Below are positions 11,401-22,384 of a DNA stretch of 64,000 nucleotides, piece by piece. The position numbers and the translations under genes were made by a program. The DNA comes from Paguma larvata (Eukaryota; Chordata; Mammalia; Carnivora; Viverridae): positions 47,956,558 through 48,020,557 of the forward strand of contig CM057826.1 of the NCBI GenBank assembly GCA_030068075.1, given 5' to 3'. The first letter of the stretch is position 1; every line of letters begins with the position of its first letter. The notes beneath the pieces are model-generated. The model did not search any database. It was not told the origin of the DNA and saw only the letters and a list, made by a program, of their open reading frames with translations.

Positions 11401-12899
11401 AGTAAACCTATTTAAACCTGTCCTTTAAAAGGACTCCTGCAACAAAAGTACCCTTTTCTAGGTATTTGGTTACCACTTCTGAAAGAGGAAGCCGGTTAAA
11501 AATCCTTTTGTTTTATTTTTTAAGCAAGAGTATTACAAAGTTATCCCCAGCAAATAGTCCAGAGTTACGGAGAAAGTAATATGTGCTACATGCAGATATA
11601 CATCACTAGGAAGACGTGAGTTTATATTTATAAGCTGCACATCTGGGATCAGTTGACTTATCCATCTGCTAACTACCCCAGTAAACAGTATGTCTGGGAC
11701 CCTCAAATCTTTGCATCCATCACAAATTCCTGCTTTAATTGTGTGTTTACGTGGCAAACCTCTGCCTAAGTATATTTTAAGGCTGTTTTAAGCAGTTGTA
11801 ATTCCTCCGTTTTTCTTCATATTAACTCCAACACATTTTACTTACCATTATGACAGACTATGGTTTTGCAAGCCTCGTAGATAAATCAATGGCAGAGAAT
11901 GTCCCGCCTGAGAAGAGGCAGCAGAAACACAGAGGCTAAGGGCTTTAACCGGCCTGGTCTGAAGAGCGTGGGTCTCTCTCACAAAAGTCAGTGCCCTGAG
12001 TCACAAATTCAAATCTCAGTAAGGACAGTTGGTTTGATGTTTCCTTCTCCTAAACTCAGCAAATTAACCATTATACACACCTCTCCAGAGGGAGACTGAG
12101 AAGGAGAGGAGGATTTGGGGAGAATAATCAAATCACAGGTTGGGAAGATAAGATGCTGCCCATGCTTTCCTCCTTTTTCCTTAATTAGTCTGCTACTACG
12201 CTGCACGCAAAGGCTCACTTCAGCTTGAGAGTCATGGGGTGGGATTCTCAAGGCACTGGGGGAGCAAAGGAACCAGCGGCAGAGGGCCATGAGTGTTGAG
12301 GAGCCCAAGAGTCAAAGAGGACAGTAGTCTGTGCCTTGCTGGATGTTTAACCCATGGTTCTATAACAGAGTTTCATAAGCATGCTGAAAACACAGGCTTT
12401 TTTTAAAAAAAGAAAAAAAAAGCCACCTTCCTTAATTAGGAAAATAAATATGCACAGTGCTCTGCCCAAAAGGGGAGATTTTACTGTATTTTTCCCAACC
12501 TCCCTTTTACATTTATGTGTATAGCAGGATGTCAAACTTCACATAACCTTGTTAAACCACTTCTTGGGTTTGGGGAACTGAAAGTCTTATGTGTCTATGT
12601 ATTATTGTGCTGATGCAAATAGGTAAATTTTTCTACGCGACTAACCATCATTTTCTCAGGGTATCCTGTACACAGCTGGCAGTTCCCAGCTTCTCAGTAA
12701 ATGTGTGGATGGATGCATGCCTGATAGGGGTGGAGGTGGGGGTTATAAGCTGAAGACCCGCCCCGAAGCTAAAGAGACACTCTGGCACAATCTAGTTAAA
12801 TGACAGTATGGCAGTAGGCAGTTTACCCAGGGCAAGGAAGCTGTAGCTTGTCAAAAACATTAAAATCCAAATGGGCCGATGACAGTGCCAAATGTACTC

Positions 12900-13035
12900 C
12901 CAGGCCTTGCAAACACAGAATCCAGACAAACTGAATTAAATTGCGACCAGTTTATAATTAATTTGCTTTAGAAAGTTGTGCCATGAGAACAAATGTGCCG
13001 TCCATTTGCAATAATCATTCTTAGGGGCGCCCCTA
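12900..13035. promoter_or_regulatory. Candidate conserved element ending in a 14-bp palindrome
   Basis: 'ttataattaatttgct' near 12951 and 'ccatttgcaataatcattc' near 13003 are homeodomain- and POU-like. The segment closes with the perfect palindrome TAGGGGCGCCCCTA at 13022-13035. Function is inferred only. Confidence 0.25.
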
Positions 13036-13539
13036 CTTAATAATGCCTCTGTAGGCCACAGAAACACCCACTGGTGTTGGCTACTAACCTAAAGACAGGG
13101 TGAGCAGTAGGGGACAGATTCTAGAAAGTGTAACCTTTCTGTCAACCCGGTGGAATCTGGTAGCAGTGTGGACGTGGTGTGGTCCCCCGGCCTTCCTGAC
13201 CTCAAATGCCAGCCTCGCTCTGCCTGAGATGCTAAAATTAGAAACATATTACTCTCACTGAGGCATCGCCCTTTCTAGACACCATCTTTTAAGTACGGAT
13301 ACTCATGGGAAGAGTAAAAAGAATAAGAGACCAAGGTAATAATCGTCATGTGAATTTATATCTCGGATCATTATTTCTAGGACTGCAGAAGCCAAGGAAG
13401 GTTAGAAGTCTGAGTATATGTAAAAGGAAAATAAAATAATACAAAACGGGAACTAGTCCTGAAATTTAACATGGAGTATTATGTGCCAAGCAGTTTTTCC
13501 TGCAGTCCTCAGGGGGACATAAAAAATTACAAAGAAATA

Positions 13540-13675
13540 AGTGCAGAGTAGAAGATTTAAGTACTAAGCCTTAGGCTTTATAGCTAGGAAGGGGCAGACG
13601 CAGGATTCAAACCCAGGGTAACTCAACAGCCTGGGGTCTTAGCACTTTGCTTTTCATATCACTAAGAGCCAGAGC
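13540..13675 (-). mobile_element. MIR SINE core fragment, minus strand
   Basis: 'tatagctaggaaggggcaga', 'caggattcaaacccaggg' and 'agcctggggtcttagcact' are the reverse-complement MIR core in the right order. Confidence 0.75.
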
Positions 13676-13679
13676 TCTC

Positions 13680-14235
13680 TTCCTCTTTTTCCAAGACACA
13701 GAAGCTAGAGTGGGATTTAAAGTGTGACTGCTTTTTAAACAAAGTAGAGCTCACATCAAAACAGATTCTACCCCATCCCAGTCTTTCGCTTTGGGACACT
13801 GCTTGAGAGCATGTGCGGTACGTCACTGGATGCAAGCAGAGATCTGAGTTTACCTGAGCAGACTTCCCTTACAGGCATATCATTTCTGATCCGAGATGGC
13901 CTTTAATAGGCTGATGTTTTACACCAGCCTTGGCACCAAATTACCGCTGGCTCTTTCCAAATCTCAGAACCACCCTCAAAGAGTAGACGTGTGCTACCAC
14001 TGAGAACTTTCAGAAGAAGGTGTTGCAAGTTCAACAGGCAACTGAGAGGAAGAGAAGCTGCGAAACCACGCTTAGCAGTGGCATTAGTGAAGGAACAGTA
14101 ACTGTAGCCATAGCAGTCATTCATTCATTCACACAATACTGATTCATCGCAAGGTGCTGCTTGAATGTGCCGGTCACCGAATTAAGTTAATAAATAAAAA
14201 AATATAAATATTTAGGTATGTACGTGTGTTTGTTT
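13680..14235. other. Unique sequence, possible short L2 remnant
   Basis: No gene is visible. 14118-14180 ('cattcattcattcac ... ggtgctgcttgaatg') may be a degraded minus-strand L2 tail, but it is too short to be sure. Confidence 0.4.
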
Positions 14236-14239
14236 AACA

Positions 14240-14345
14240 TTTAGAAGCATGCCCAAGGTCACGAAAATAATAAATGACCAAGCGGAGATTTGAACCTAGG
14301 TGGAACTCCAACACAGATGTCCCAATCTACCTACTATCCTGGGAG
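14240..14345 (-). mobile_element. MIR SINE core fragment, minus strand
   Basis: 'gcccaaggtcacgaaa', then 'gcggagatttgaacctagg' and 'ctccaacacagatgtcccaa', follow the reverse-complement MIR core. Confidence 0.7.
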
Positions 14346-14595
14346 GGAGTATGGCCGTAGCATGCCACGGGCCTTCCCAGGTCAAATTCAATGTGGCAGA
14401 TTCCTTTCATGAAGTGCAGCGTCATGGTCTCTGCATGTTTACAGCAGGAGGAGAATGAGAACACCTACCTCTGAAAGCACACCTGAGACGTTAAAAGGAA
14501 GAGAAGACATGAGAAAGAAATTCAAGAAGTTTTTCATTACTGGAGTTCAAAAGTGGAATTTTGACTGGAAGCTTAATCGCAGGACTCACCTTAAA

Positions 14596-14598
<3 letters not shown>

Positions 14599-14633
<35 letters not shown>
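14599..14633 (+). repeat. (CA)n microsatellite
   Basis: About 17 uninterrupted CA units. They encode the Thr-His run at the end of the small open frame 14455-14640, which is therefore not a gene. Confidence 0.95.
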
Positions 14634-14635
<2 letters not shown>

Positions 14636-14740
14636 TTTAGGTATATCATCTACTACAACCATTGAAAACTTGTCTCAAATCAAGAACTTAAGATCTTCTA
14701 AATTATTTTTCAAGCATCCAAATAATCACTGATTCTTTGA

Positions 14741-14760
14741 AATGCCTCCACAGAGACCCT
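14741..14760 (+). repeat. Dispersed 20-base motif, copy 1
   Basis: 'aatgcctccacagagaccct' matches copies at 15712-15731 and 26847-26866 with one and two differences. No recognised repeat family covers any copy. Confidence 0.6.
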
Positions 14761-14909
14761 ACTAAAAGAAGAAAGAAGGGTAAAATCTTGTAAAAGGATT
14801 GGAATGGAATTACCAAAAACAGAGGTTCTAGGTGTTAAGCACACACTCTTGCTAACATTCTACTGATTAAAAATACGTCTCTCTCCCAAATGCACGAGCA
14901 CCCTAGGCC

Positions 14910-15040
14910 ATGCCCTCTGCTGAGTGCTTTACATGCATTAGGTCATTTATTCGTCAGAAGCACCCTGTAGGAAAGGCTTTACTATCCCTGTTTTACAGAT
15001 GAGGAAACTGAGGCTTTGCAAATTTAAACATTACACAAAC
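14910..15040 (-). mobile_element. MIR SINE fragment, minus strand
   Basis: 'gagtgctttacatgcattag', 'ctatccctgttttacagatg' and 'aggaaactgaggctttgcaa' are the reverse complement of the 3' half of MIR. Confidence 0.8.
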
Positions 15041-15711
15041 AACTGATCGAACTAGAGAAGTTTTTACCAAACCTTCCGTGAGGAGCTGCAATGCTAGGCA
15101 TGGCAGTGGATGCAAGAAAGTATGAGATACTGACCGTTTCCATCAAGGGCCAGGAATTCAAATTGCGAACATCAAGACACAGAAAGAAAGCAAATGGATA
15201 AGGCCGACCTAAACAGGAAGTCTCAAGGGGGCAAGAACCAGTTTTGTATTGTTGCAAGTTGGGTCCCCAGGGCCTGGCACAAAATCTGGCCTTTGGGCAG
15301 GCTGAACAATGATTGATAAATGTAGAAAATAGTAAGTGGCAAGTGAGTATTTTAGAATTCTCAGAACATATTGTCTGCTGAGCATTTGGTTAATCGGAGC
15401 TTAAAGAAAAAAAAAAAAAAAGTCCTGACTGTTTCAACTACCAGCTGAAGCCCCTGACAGAAGGTGCTTCAGGGACGTCGAGCCTCAGTTTGATGGCATG
15501 TGCCTCTTATTTTGATTGGGTTGGGCACCAGGGGCCTAGAAGGCTTAATCGGAAAATCTCCATTTCTCTTTGTCCATATTCTGCCACGGATGGTTCCTCT
15601 GCCAAACATTTCATAGTTACCTTAAAGCCAAACAATATTTTTCAAGGGAAGTGACTGGCAAACAGCCATCACCTCTGATGCAGAAAAATACCAACATCAC
15701 TCTCAGGCTTA

Positions 15712-15731
15712 AATGCCTCCACGGAGACCCT
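15712..15731 (+). repeat. Dispersed 20-base motif, copy 2
   Basis: 'aatgcctccacggagaccct' is the central form of the three copies. It contains the inverted half-sites CTCC and GGAG separated by two bases. Confidence 0.6.
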
Positions 15732-16562
15732 CAAATGAAGGAGTCTTTACAACCAATCTGATTTTTTTTCATCCCCCTTTTGTGGAAATATCTTTTACAC
15801 AAGGCTTAAAGGAAAAAATAAGAAGAAGAAAAAGCAAAGAAAAAGAAAACCTGCCTTAAATGAAAAATTCCAATCTTGCCTTTGTAAAAATCCTCCAAGC
15901 CCCAGTCAGCTGCCCCTCCCCCTTTATCCAGGCCTCTGTGTTTCCAGGCAAAGGGGTTAGAAAGCTGTTGAAAAACATTCTCCTGCTGTATTGAGACTGA
16001 CATCTGACAGAGCTCCGTGGTGTCCTAACTTGGGTGAATTTAAATGACAAGCTTGGCTTTATAAGTAAGGGATCCTCTTTTACAATAGAACAGCATGATT
16101 GCTTCACGGTAGAGGGGGAAAAGAGGAAGAATCAAAGTTTTCTTCAAATCCCCAGTGGTGCCATTGACCTGTCAGAAGGTTGTGACCCACTCCTGTTAAT
16201 CCATGCAAATCAGATGCCTCCAATTTGTGCTACTGATTGGACTACCACACCTTTAGATTCAGGAAGCGGCTTTAGAGTGAGGTTCCTATCACAGAGTTCA
16301 GTTCACCTCTCATTTTTTTCTTCTTCAAAAACATGATGACAGCTGACTTCCTTCCCGCCCTGCCCTTGCTCAGTGAGGGAAGACTGTCTGATGGTTTCCT
16401 GATTAGCATCAAGGCAAAAGCAGCATGTTTTCCATAGACTAACGCTATTACCTAAATTATAGGCCTGTTGCTCTCAGCATTTTCCCCCCACAGACAGGTT
16501 AATATACACATCCCACTGGTATTATTGCTTTGCTAACAGTCACCCAATCATTTTTATAACAT

Positions 16563-16581
16563 GGGGGGGGGGCCGGGGGGG
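16563..16581 (+). repeat. G-run: G10, CC, G7
   Basis: Ten G, two C and seven G lie in a row in otherwise ordinary sequence. It may form G-quadruplex-type structure, and its length is prone to sequencing error. Confidence 0.9.
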
Positions 16582-17089
16582 AAGGCCTGGTATTCTCTGG
16601 AACAAGCCTCGGATCCAGATGAGAGAATCTTATAAAACCAGACATGCTGTTTTCAACCCATCCCATTCAAACCTAACAACACTCCCCAGGTTCACTGCCC
16701 TGTGCTATTTGCATTTTAAACCAGGAGTGATTTCAAGCAGAAACGTTCAGAAACAGGAAATTTAAAGGCTGGGACTTTGGATGTCGATAGGAAACTGGCC
16801 CGTGTGATTCCCGCATCACTCGAGCTGTCCTGATCATTTTGAACTGATTATTTATACAACGTAAGTGACCAGGATTTTTGCGAATCGTATCGAGGTAACG
16901 TGAAATCCTAGGGAGAAGAGGAGTTCTACAAAGGATGTTAGTAAATTTTCGTTTCCTAAACATTATTGATCTCATTGAAAAAAATCTTAAAGGACTCCTG
17001 AATAACTAACATATGTGAAAAATAAATAACAGTCATAACCATTTTACTGATATTCTAGAAAAATGCTATTTCCAAAAGCAAAAAAAAAA

Positions 17090-18108
17090 AAATTAAAAAA
17101 AGATAGACAGGAACATATGCAACCAAAAAATAAAAATAAAAACTCTACTTTAAAGACATGACTAAATGGAGATATATCCCCATATATATTCGTTCAATGT
17201 ACAAAGGCTTAATATAGTATAGATGTCAACTTCTTCAGACTTTAATATAACTTTGTTTGGTTCTTAAAAGAATATTTTAACCTAAAAAATGATTCCCTAA
17301 GTTTATATACAAGAATAAATAAGCAATAATTCTTATGAAAATTGAAGGGTATTGTACTATTAAAATATTATATAGGTATAGAAATTTAAATTGTGCAGTA
17401 AGGGGCTCAGACCAGACAGACTAATCAATGGAACACAATAAGAAGCATGTGCCTATATATCCTTAGCTAGGGTTGATATTCAAAACACCAGTGCTGACAC
17501 CTACATTGGCACCAGGGCTCCAGACTGGGGGGGCATCACCCCACCTTTTTTGATGTACTGGGAGAGACCCTCTTAATTGACAAAGAAGGGTCTTTTTAGC
17601 CATAAAAAAACAAGGAGATTATACCATTTGCGACAAGACTGGTGGACTTTGAAGGCATTATGCTAAGTGAAATAGAGAAAGACAAATACATATGATCTCA
17701 CTTATATGTGGACTCTTAAAGACAAACAAACAAACTCATAGAAAAAGAGATCAGACTCTGATTACCAGAAGCAGAGGGGAGGGGGAGGTGGAAATGGAGA
17801 ATCATGGTGGAAAGTTATTGCAAACTTTCAATTATAAGTAGGTACAAGGGATGTAGTCCACAAGATGACAAAGCTAACACTGCTGTACGGTATACAGGAA
17901 AATCATTAAAGAGTAATGTGACAGTACTTGTCACAAGAAGAAAATTTTTTTCTCTTTTCTTTTTGTTGTACCTATATGAGAAGATAGAATTAGCTGAACC
18001 TACTGCGGTAATCATTTTACAATATATGTAGATAAAACTATCATGCTGTATGCCTTCCTTAACCTTTTACACTAATGTATGCTAATTATTTCTCAATAAA
18101 ACTAGGGG
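17090..18108 (+). mobile_element. L1 3' part: ORF2 remnant and 3' end, 5'-truncated
   Basis: The order of blocks matches mammalian L1. 'actaaatggagatatatccc' and 'atagatgtcaacttcttcag' near 17215 come from ORF2 DNA. 'cagactaatcaatggaacac' near 17418 is the conserved ORF2 'ATAGACCAATGGAACAGA'-type block. 'gcattatgctaagtgaaata' near 17656, 'gacaaatacatatgatctca' near 17681 and the terminal 'tcaataaaactaggggg' form the ORF2 end and 3' end. The reading frame is destroyed throughout, so it codes for nothing. The family is probably an old carnivoran L1. Confidence 0.85.
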
Positions 18109-18628
18109 GAAAAAGAAGAAGGGTCTGAACTGAAGGGGAAGGGAAGAACGGAGGGCTAGGGCAGCAGCTATTTACCAACTAGCATGGAAGCATTTTAAGA
18201 TTTTAATAAGCATATGATTAATAGATACATTATAATTTTAAATCTCTGAATACGAAAAAAATTAAAATTGAAGAATCAATAACAAACTGGAGGAAAAAAT
18301 TTGAAAGTTACATTGCAAAAAAAAAAAAAAAGAAAAGAAAAAAAAGATAAGCTCTATGATGGTTTTAAAATATGTCCACATATTCTAAATGGCATGAAAA
18401 CCCTTAAGCAACCCTAGAAAGGCCTGTGTAGCAAATGAGTGAGGTCTCCCACCAACAGCCCTGTGAGTGCTACATCCCGGAAGCAGATCTCCAGCCCCAG
18501 TCAAGCCTTCAGATGACTATCCCTGTTCTTGAAGTCTTGTAAATAATAAATATTTATTATTTTCAAACCTAAGTAAAAATCCATGAGGAAAAAAAAAGAA
18601 GAAAAAGGAGAAAATGAAGAGGCAATTC

Positions 18629-18663
18629 ATATATATATATATACATACACACACACACACACA
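18629..18663 (+). repeat. (TA)n(CA)n compound microsatellite
   Basis: About eight TA units run into TACA and then about eight CA units, inside the old L1 arm. Confidence 0.9.
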
Positions 18664-18740
18664 TGACAAAAAAACACAAAGAAAGATATTCAATCTCAGT
18701 ATTAAGTACAAAATGCAAATTAAGGATAGGAAGTAAACAG

Positions 18741-18957
18741 GGGCGCCTGGGTGGCTCAGTTGGTGAAGTGGTGTAGCATCCGACTCTTGATTTCGACTCA
18801 GATCATGATCTCAGGGTCCTGAGATCAAGCCTCACCTTGGTTCAGCACTAGGTGTGGAGCTTACTTGGGGCTCTCTCTCCCTCTCCCTCTGTCTCTACCT
18901 TACCAGCACACATGCTCCCTCTCTCACTCTTGCTGTCTCAAAAAAAAAAAAAAAAAA
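18741..18957 (+). mobile_element. CAN-SINE, older subfamily, with perfect 13-bp target repeats
   Basis: The head 'gggcgcctgggtggctcag' is followed by 'ctcttgatttcgactcag', 'atctcagggtcctgagatca' and 'gtggagcttacttggggctc', typical of an older carnivoran subfamily, then a 17-base A tail. The flanking 13-mers 'aggaagtaaacag' at 18728-18740 and 18957-18969 are identical. It inserted into the older L1 and splits it. Confidence 0.95.
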
Positions 18958-19593
18958 GGAAGTAAACAGCATATTTTCGTTTACTAAGTTGACAAGGATT
19001 TTTAAGTGAGGTCTGTTGAGGATGCCCATAAACTGAATTCTCTTAAAATGGTAGTGGGAGTATAAATAGATAAAATTTTTCTAGAGGGAAATTTAGCAAC
19101 ATGTATGAGAAGCCATAAAAATATTCATATCCTTTCATTCAAAGATTACACTTTAAGGAATTTCACCTAAAGAAAAAACAATCAAATTGCAACCCAAATA
19201 TTTATGCACAAGGTGGCTCATCGTTCCATTTTAACAAGCACAAAAATACCGAAAACAGGCTAAGTATTCCACAACTGGGGGATGGTTAAATAAGTTATAT
19301 CCATAGGATGTAATGTTGTGCAATTATTTTTTAAAGTTATGAGATAAATTAAAATATACACAATATATTAAATTTAAAAAGCAAGAAACTAACCAGTATG
19401 ATTCAATTCTATAAGTACATAGTTTTAATATATACATAGAAAATATTCTGAAATAATACAGACAATGTTAAAAAATATTTTTTCATGTATTTGAATAAAA
19501 ATAATTTTGTTTTCTTGTGTGTATTCTCTCAAATTTTCTACAGAATAAATGTAGAAAATTTAAATTTAATTTAAATTTAATTTTTATTTAATT

Positions 19594-19801
19594 AAACTTT
19601 CTTAATGTTTATTTTTGAGAGAGAGACAGAGTGCAAGTGGGGGAGAGGCAGAGAGAGGGAGACACAGAATCTGAAGCAGGCTCCAGGCTCTGAGTTGTCA
19701 GCACAGAGCCCAATGCAGGGCTCAAACTCACAAACTATGAGATCATGACCTGAGCTAAAGTCGAAGGCTTAACCGACTGAGTCACCCCACATGACCCCGC
19801 C
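19594..19801 (-). mobile_element. Cat-type CAN-SINE, minus strand
   Basis: The reverse complement shows the full order of head, 'ggctcaggtcatgatctca', 'gggctctgtgctgacaactc', CT-rich region and 'tcaaaaataaacatta' tail. The 'tttaatttaaa' on both sides (near 19569 and 19808) is a plausible target-site repeat, but the DNA is AT-rich. The head is diverged ('gtcaccccacatgacccc'). Confidence 0.9.
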
Positions 19802-19828
19802 ACTCCTTTAATTTAAAATATTATTTTA

Positions 19829-20053
19829 CGGGCGCCTGGATGGCTCAGTCGTTTCAGCGTCAAACTCTAGATTTTGGCTCAGGTCATGGTCTCATGGTTT
19901 GTGAGACTGAGCCTGCATTGGGCTGCGTGATGCCAGTGCCCCGAGCTTACCTGAGATTCTCCCTCTCTCTCTGCCACCATTTCCCCTACCCGACTAGCAC
20001 TCTCTCTGTCTCTCTCAAAATAGTAAACTTTTGAAAAATTACTTTAAAAAAAT
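19829..20053 (+). mobile_element. Diverged CAN-SINE, plus strand
   Basis: It starts 'gggcgcctggatggctcag', followed by 'ttggctcaggtcatggtctc' and a CT-rich block, ending in an A-rich tail near 20053. It stands head to head with the SINE at 19594-19801, with a gap of under 30 bases. Confidence 0.9.
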
Positions 20054-20131
20054 TATAGGAGCAAGAGATAAATGACATGGTTGCCACCCACCACCCTGTA
20101 AAACTCCCATCTGTTGAGGTCATTTCTTTTG

Positions 20132-20298
20132 GGGGCGCCTGGGTAGCTCAGTCGCTTAAACATCCAACTTCAGCTCAAGTCATGATCTCACAGTTCGTGG
20201 GTTCAAGCCCTATGTCGGGCTCTGTGCTGACAACTTGGAGCCTGGTGCCTGCTTCAGATTGTGTGTTTCCCTCTCTCTCTGCTCCTCCCTCACTCAGG

Positions 20299-20346
<48 letters not shown>

Positions 20347-20370
20347 AATAAATAAACATTAAAAAAAATT
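20132..20370 (+). mobile_element. Cat-type CAN-SINE with expanded CT microsatellite
   Basis: The head 'ggggcgcctgggtagctcag', 'gtcgggctctgtgctgacaa' and 'gagcctggtgcctgcttcag' blocks are followed by about 45 bases of CT repeat (20299-20343) and the 'aataaataaacatt' tail. Low divergence makes it one of the younger copies. Confidence 0.95.
20299..20343 (+). repeat. (CT)n microsatellite inside a SINE
   Basis: The CT-rich part of the SINE has grown to about 20 units and is probably length-variable between individuals. Confidence 0.9.
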
Positions 20371-20374
20371 TTTA

Positions 20375-21250
20375 ATAATCTTTATTTTTTGGTCCAATTT
20401 TCTGAGAGAGAGGGACATGACTTTTTTAAGAAGAGAGAAAAACGAAAACCCTATATCCTAGAAAGTCTTTTTCCAGATGGAGCAGGAAAACCTTGGTATC
20501 TTTTGTATAAACCTGAGCAGTTAGTGGCACAAATGCACTAATCTTATTTGCTTTTGCCTTGCATCTGTGCTGATCCACAACTGATTAACCATCTTTTCAT
20601 ACAAATGCTGAAGGTTGCCAGTTGTGACAGATTTGGACTAATGTTGATGGTAGCACGGGGCTTGGTTTGAGTGATTTGATAAAGCCGGCAGCAGCTTGAG
20701 GGGCGGTATGCTTCCAAGTGTGTAAACAACATCGCCAACAACCAGCCCATGCCCAAAATGTAGCCCCCTTCTCAGATGTGTTGAGAACAAAATGGGCATC
20801 TCCAGCCTACTTTCCTGTAGGCCCTAAACAAAACAAAAGATCATGGGAACCTCAGAGCTCCTGATTCAAACGCCTCTGAGACCAGGCCAATAATCTAACG
20901 GAACGAAGCTGCTGGGGCCAGCAGGGACTGAGGCAACTGCAGACCATATACCCCATCTCAAAGGCAGCAGCACTGTGCCGGCCAGAAAAAGTGCTTCCTC
21001 GAGCCAAATATGATTACAGCTGCAGCTCTGAGTCCACACACTCCCTAGGAAAATGTTTTGTTATGAGGTTATAGAATGATGAAGACCTCAGTGCTATAAA
21101 CCAGAGTGTCGCTATAGCAAAGTGTTGTTTTATCAGGCTATGACTTGTCACATCCTATTTACTCTCCTCAGTTAAACAGCATTGCTTTCTAAACTGGACT
21201 TATCATAGGGGAAAAAAAGCAAAGACTTTTTAAAGCCCATGTAGGACCTG
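20375..21250. other. Unique non-coding sequence
   Basis: No supported gene. The minus-strand 70-codon frame at 20544-20756 has no recognisable domain. Confidence 0.5.
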
Positions 21251-21254
21251 CAGT

Positions 21255-21420
21255 AAAGTGCAAAGGGAAATGATTCAGGGGTCCCAAGACCAGATATAAA
21301 CCCTATCTGTGAGACCACCTAGCTCTGGGACCTCGGACCACTTGGCTTATCTCTGTGGTCTTCCACTTCTTTAAAGATAAAGTTTTATCAGACGGTAAAG
21401 TCCCTTTCTATTCAAGAGGC
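21255..21420 (+). mobile_element. Possible MIR remnant, plus strand
   Basis: 'accacctagctctgggacct', 'cggaccacttggcttatctc' and 'cttccacttctttaaagata' loosely follow the MIR core and 3' part. The copy is very diverged. Confidence 0.4.
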
Positions 21421-21424
21421 CCAT

Positions 21425-22380
21425 AATTCTATAATTTAGGAAAGCAGCCCAGGATTTCCAAGAGTTAGTTCACATCTAGCCCAACGTCCTGCACTGCCTA
21501 CATAGCATCTCCATAGCCAGACCATTATTTACCATGGAAGACAAAGAAATACTTTTCTACCAGCAAGGTGGAAAAAATTCACAAACCACTCCATTTCCCT
21601 GGCCTTCTGGCCAACAAAGTTTGACTATAATAATGTGTCTCGTTAACTTCTTGGTGACCTATAGTTTGCATTTTCACTTGCAGACTGCGGAGGTCCAGGA
21701 ATGAATGATATTCACTGAAGAACATTATCCCAAGTGTTTGTTTCACCGCTGGACAATTATGGTATTCCACCAGATTTGAATTTGTAAAGAAAGGGTCTCT
21801 TGCACACCACTTTTGAGTCTTAAAAATATTCAGAGGTTTACCACAGAAAACAAACATTTTTCAACAGATTTGCGATGATACTTTGCTGTTAACTTTCACA
21901 GAATGACAGTATAGGCTTCTTTGAAAGTCATCTCTTACATGAGATTGTAGCAAGTATATCTTTAGAACTGACCTCCAAGACATGCCATAACTCAGGCTTA
22001 AAGAATACTCCAAAATCCATGACAAAGACTTTTCTCTCCAACTGAAAAACAACTTCCCAACCTCCTCTTTTGATTACAGGTTTCTGCCTACATGCAAAAA
22101 CACATCACAAAGCATGAGAAGTGAAATCACCATGGAACAACACCAGAGAATCAGTGTTTTTAAAGGTGCTACTAGAGAAAGTAGTGGTCAAGTGATTTCT
22201 ATGGTACTTGGGTTGCTTTGTTTTGTAAAAAAAAAAAAACAAAGTTAAAGCTTGGTATAAAAAGGTACCTATACAGCTAGTAACGAAAGACAGTATATCA
22301 TAGAATGCCTAGCCAAAGAACATTAGAACATTCTCTCTGCACAACTTACAAGAATGAAAATTCTTGTCTAGGTTTCTTTT
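21425..22380. other. Unique non-coding sequence
   Basis: No repeat or gene recognised. Adjacent minus-strand frames at 21579-22052 have no domain signature. Confidence 0.5.
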
Positions 22381-22384
22381 TTTC

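Larger units (their letters stand above)
9241..13535. other. Repeat-poor, AT-rich block with candidate regulatory elements
   Basis: Over 4.3 kb I find no SINE, LINE, LTR or DNA-transposon copy, unlike the flanks. The sequence is rich in ATTA and TAATTA cores and in intact-looking, non-degenerate stretches. Such repeat-poor intervals are typical near developmental genes, but that link is inference. The best sub-segments are listed separately. Confidence 0.5.
15041..17085. other. Unique non-coding sequence
   Basis: No gene or large repeat is seen. It holds a 15-base A run near 15406, the second motif copy and a long G run. Frames at 15856-16336 overlap on opposite strands and resemble no family. 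Confidence 0.5.
18180..19570 (+). mobile_element. Older L1M-type LINE 3' end, split by a SINE
   Basis: Two arms of one element flank the SINE at 18741-18957. The left arm has 'aaactggaggaaaaaatttg' near 18285 and 'gtacaaaatgcaaattaagg' near 18707. The right arm has 'gggaaatttagcaacatgta' near 19086, 'ggggatggttaaataagtta' near 19278 and 'tctcaaattttctacagaataaatg' near 19526. This is the order seen in ancient L1M 3' regions. It is frame-broken and inactive. The exact subfamily is uncertain. Confidence 0.7.

Noticed and set aside
17804..18031. 75-codon plus frame
   Set aside because: It lies in the 3' end of an L1, not in its coding region.
20132..20210. tRNA-like SINE heads as tRNA genes
   Set aside because: The heads descend from a tRNA but lack a complete foldable tRNA with an intact anticodon arm and are joined to SINE bodies. 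The same holds for the other SINEs.
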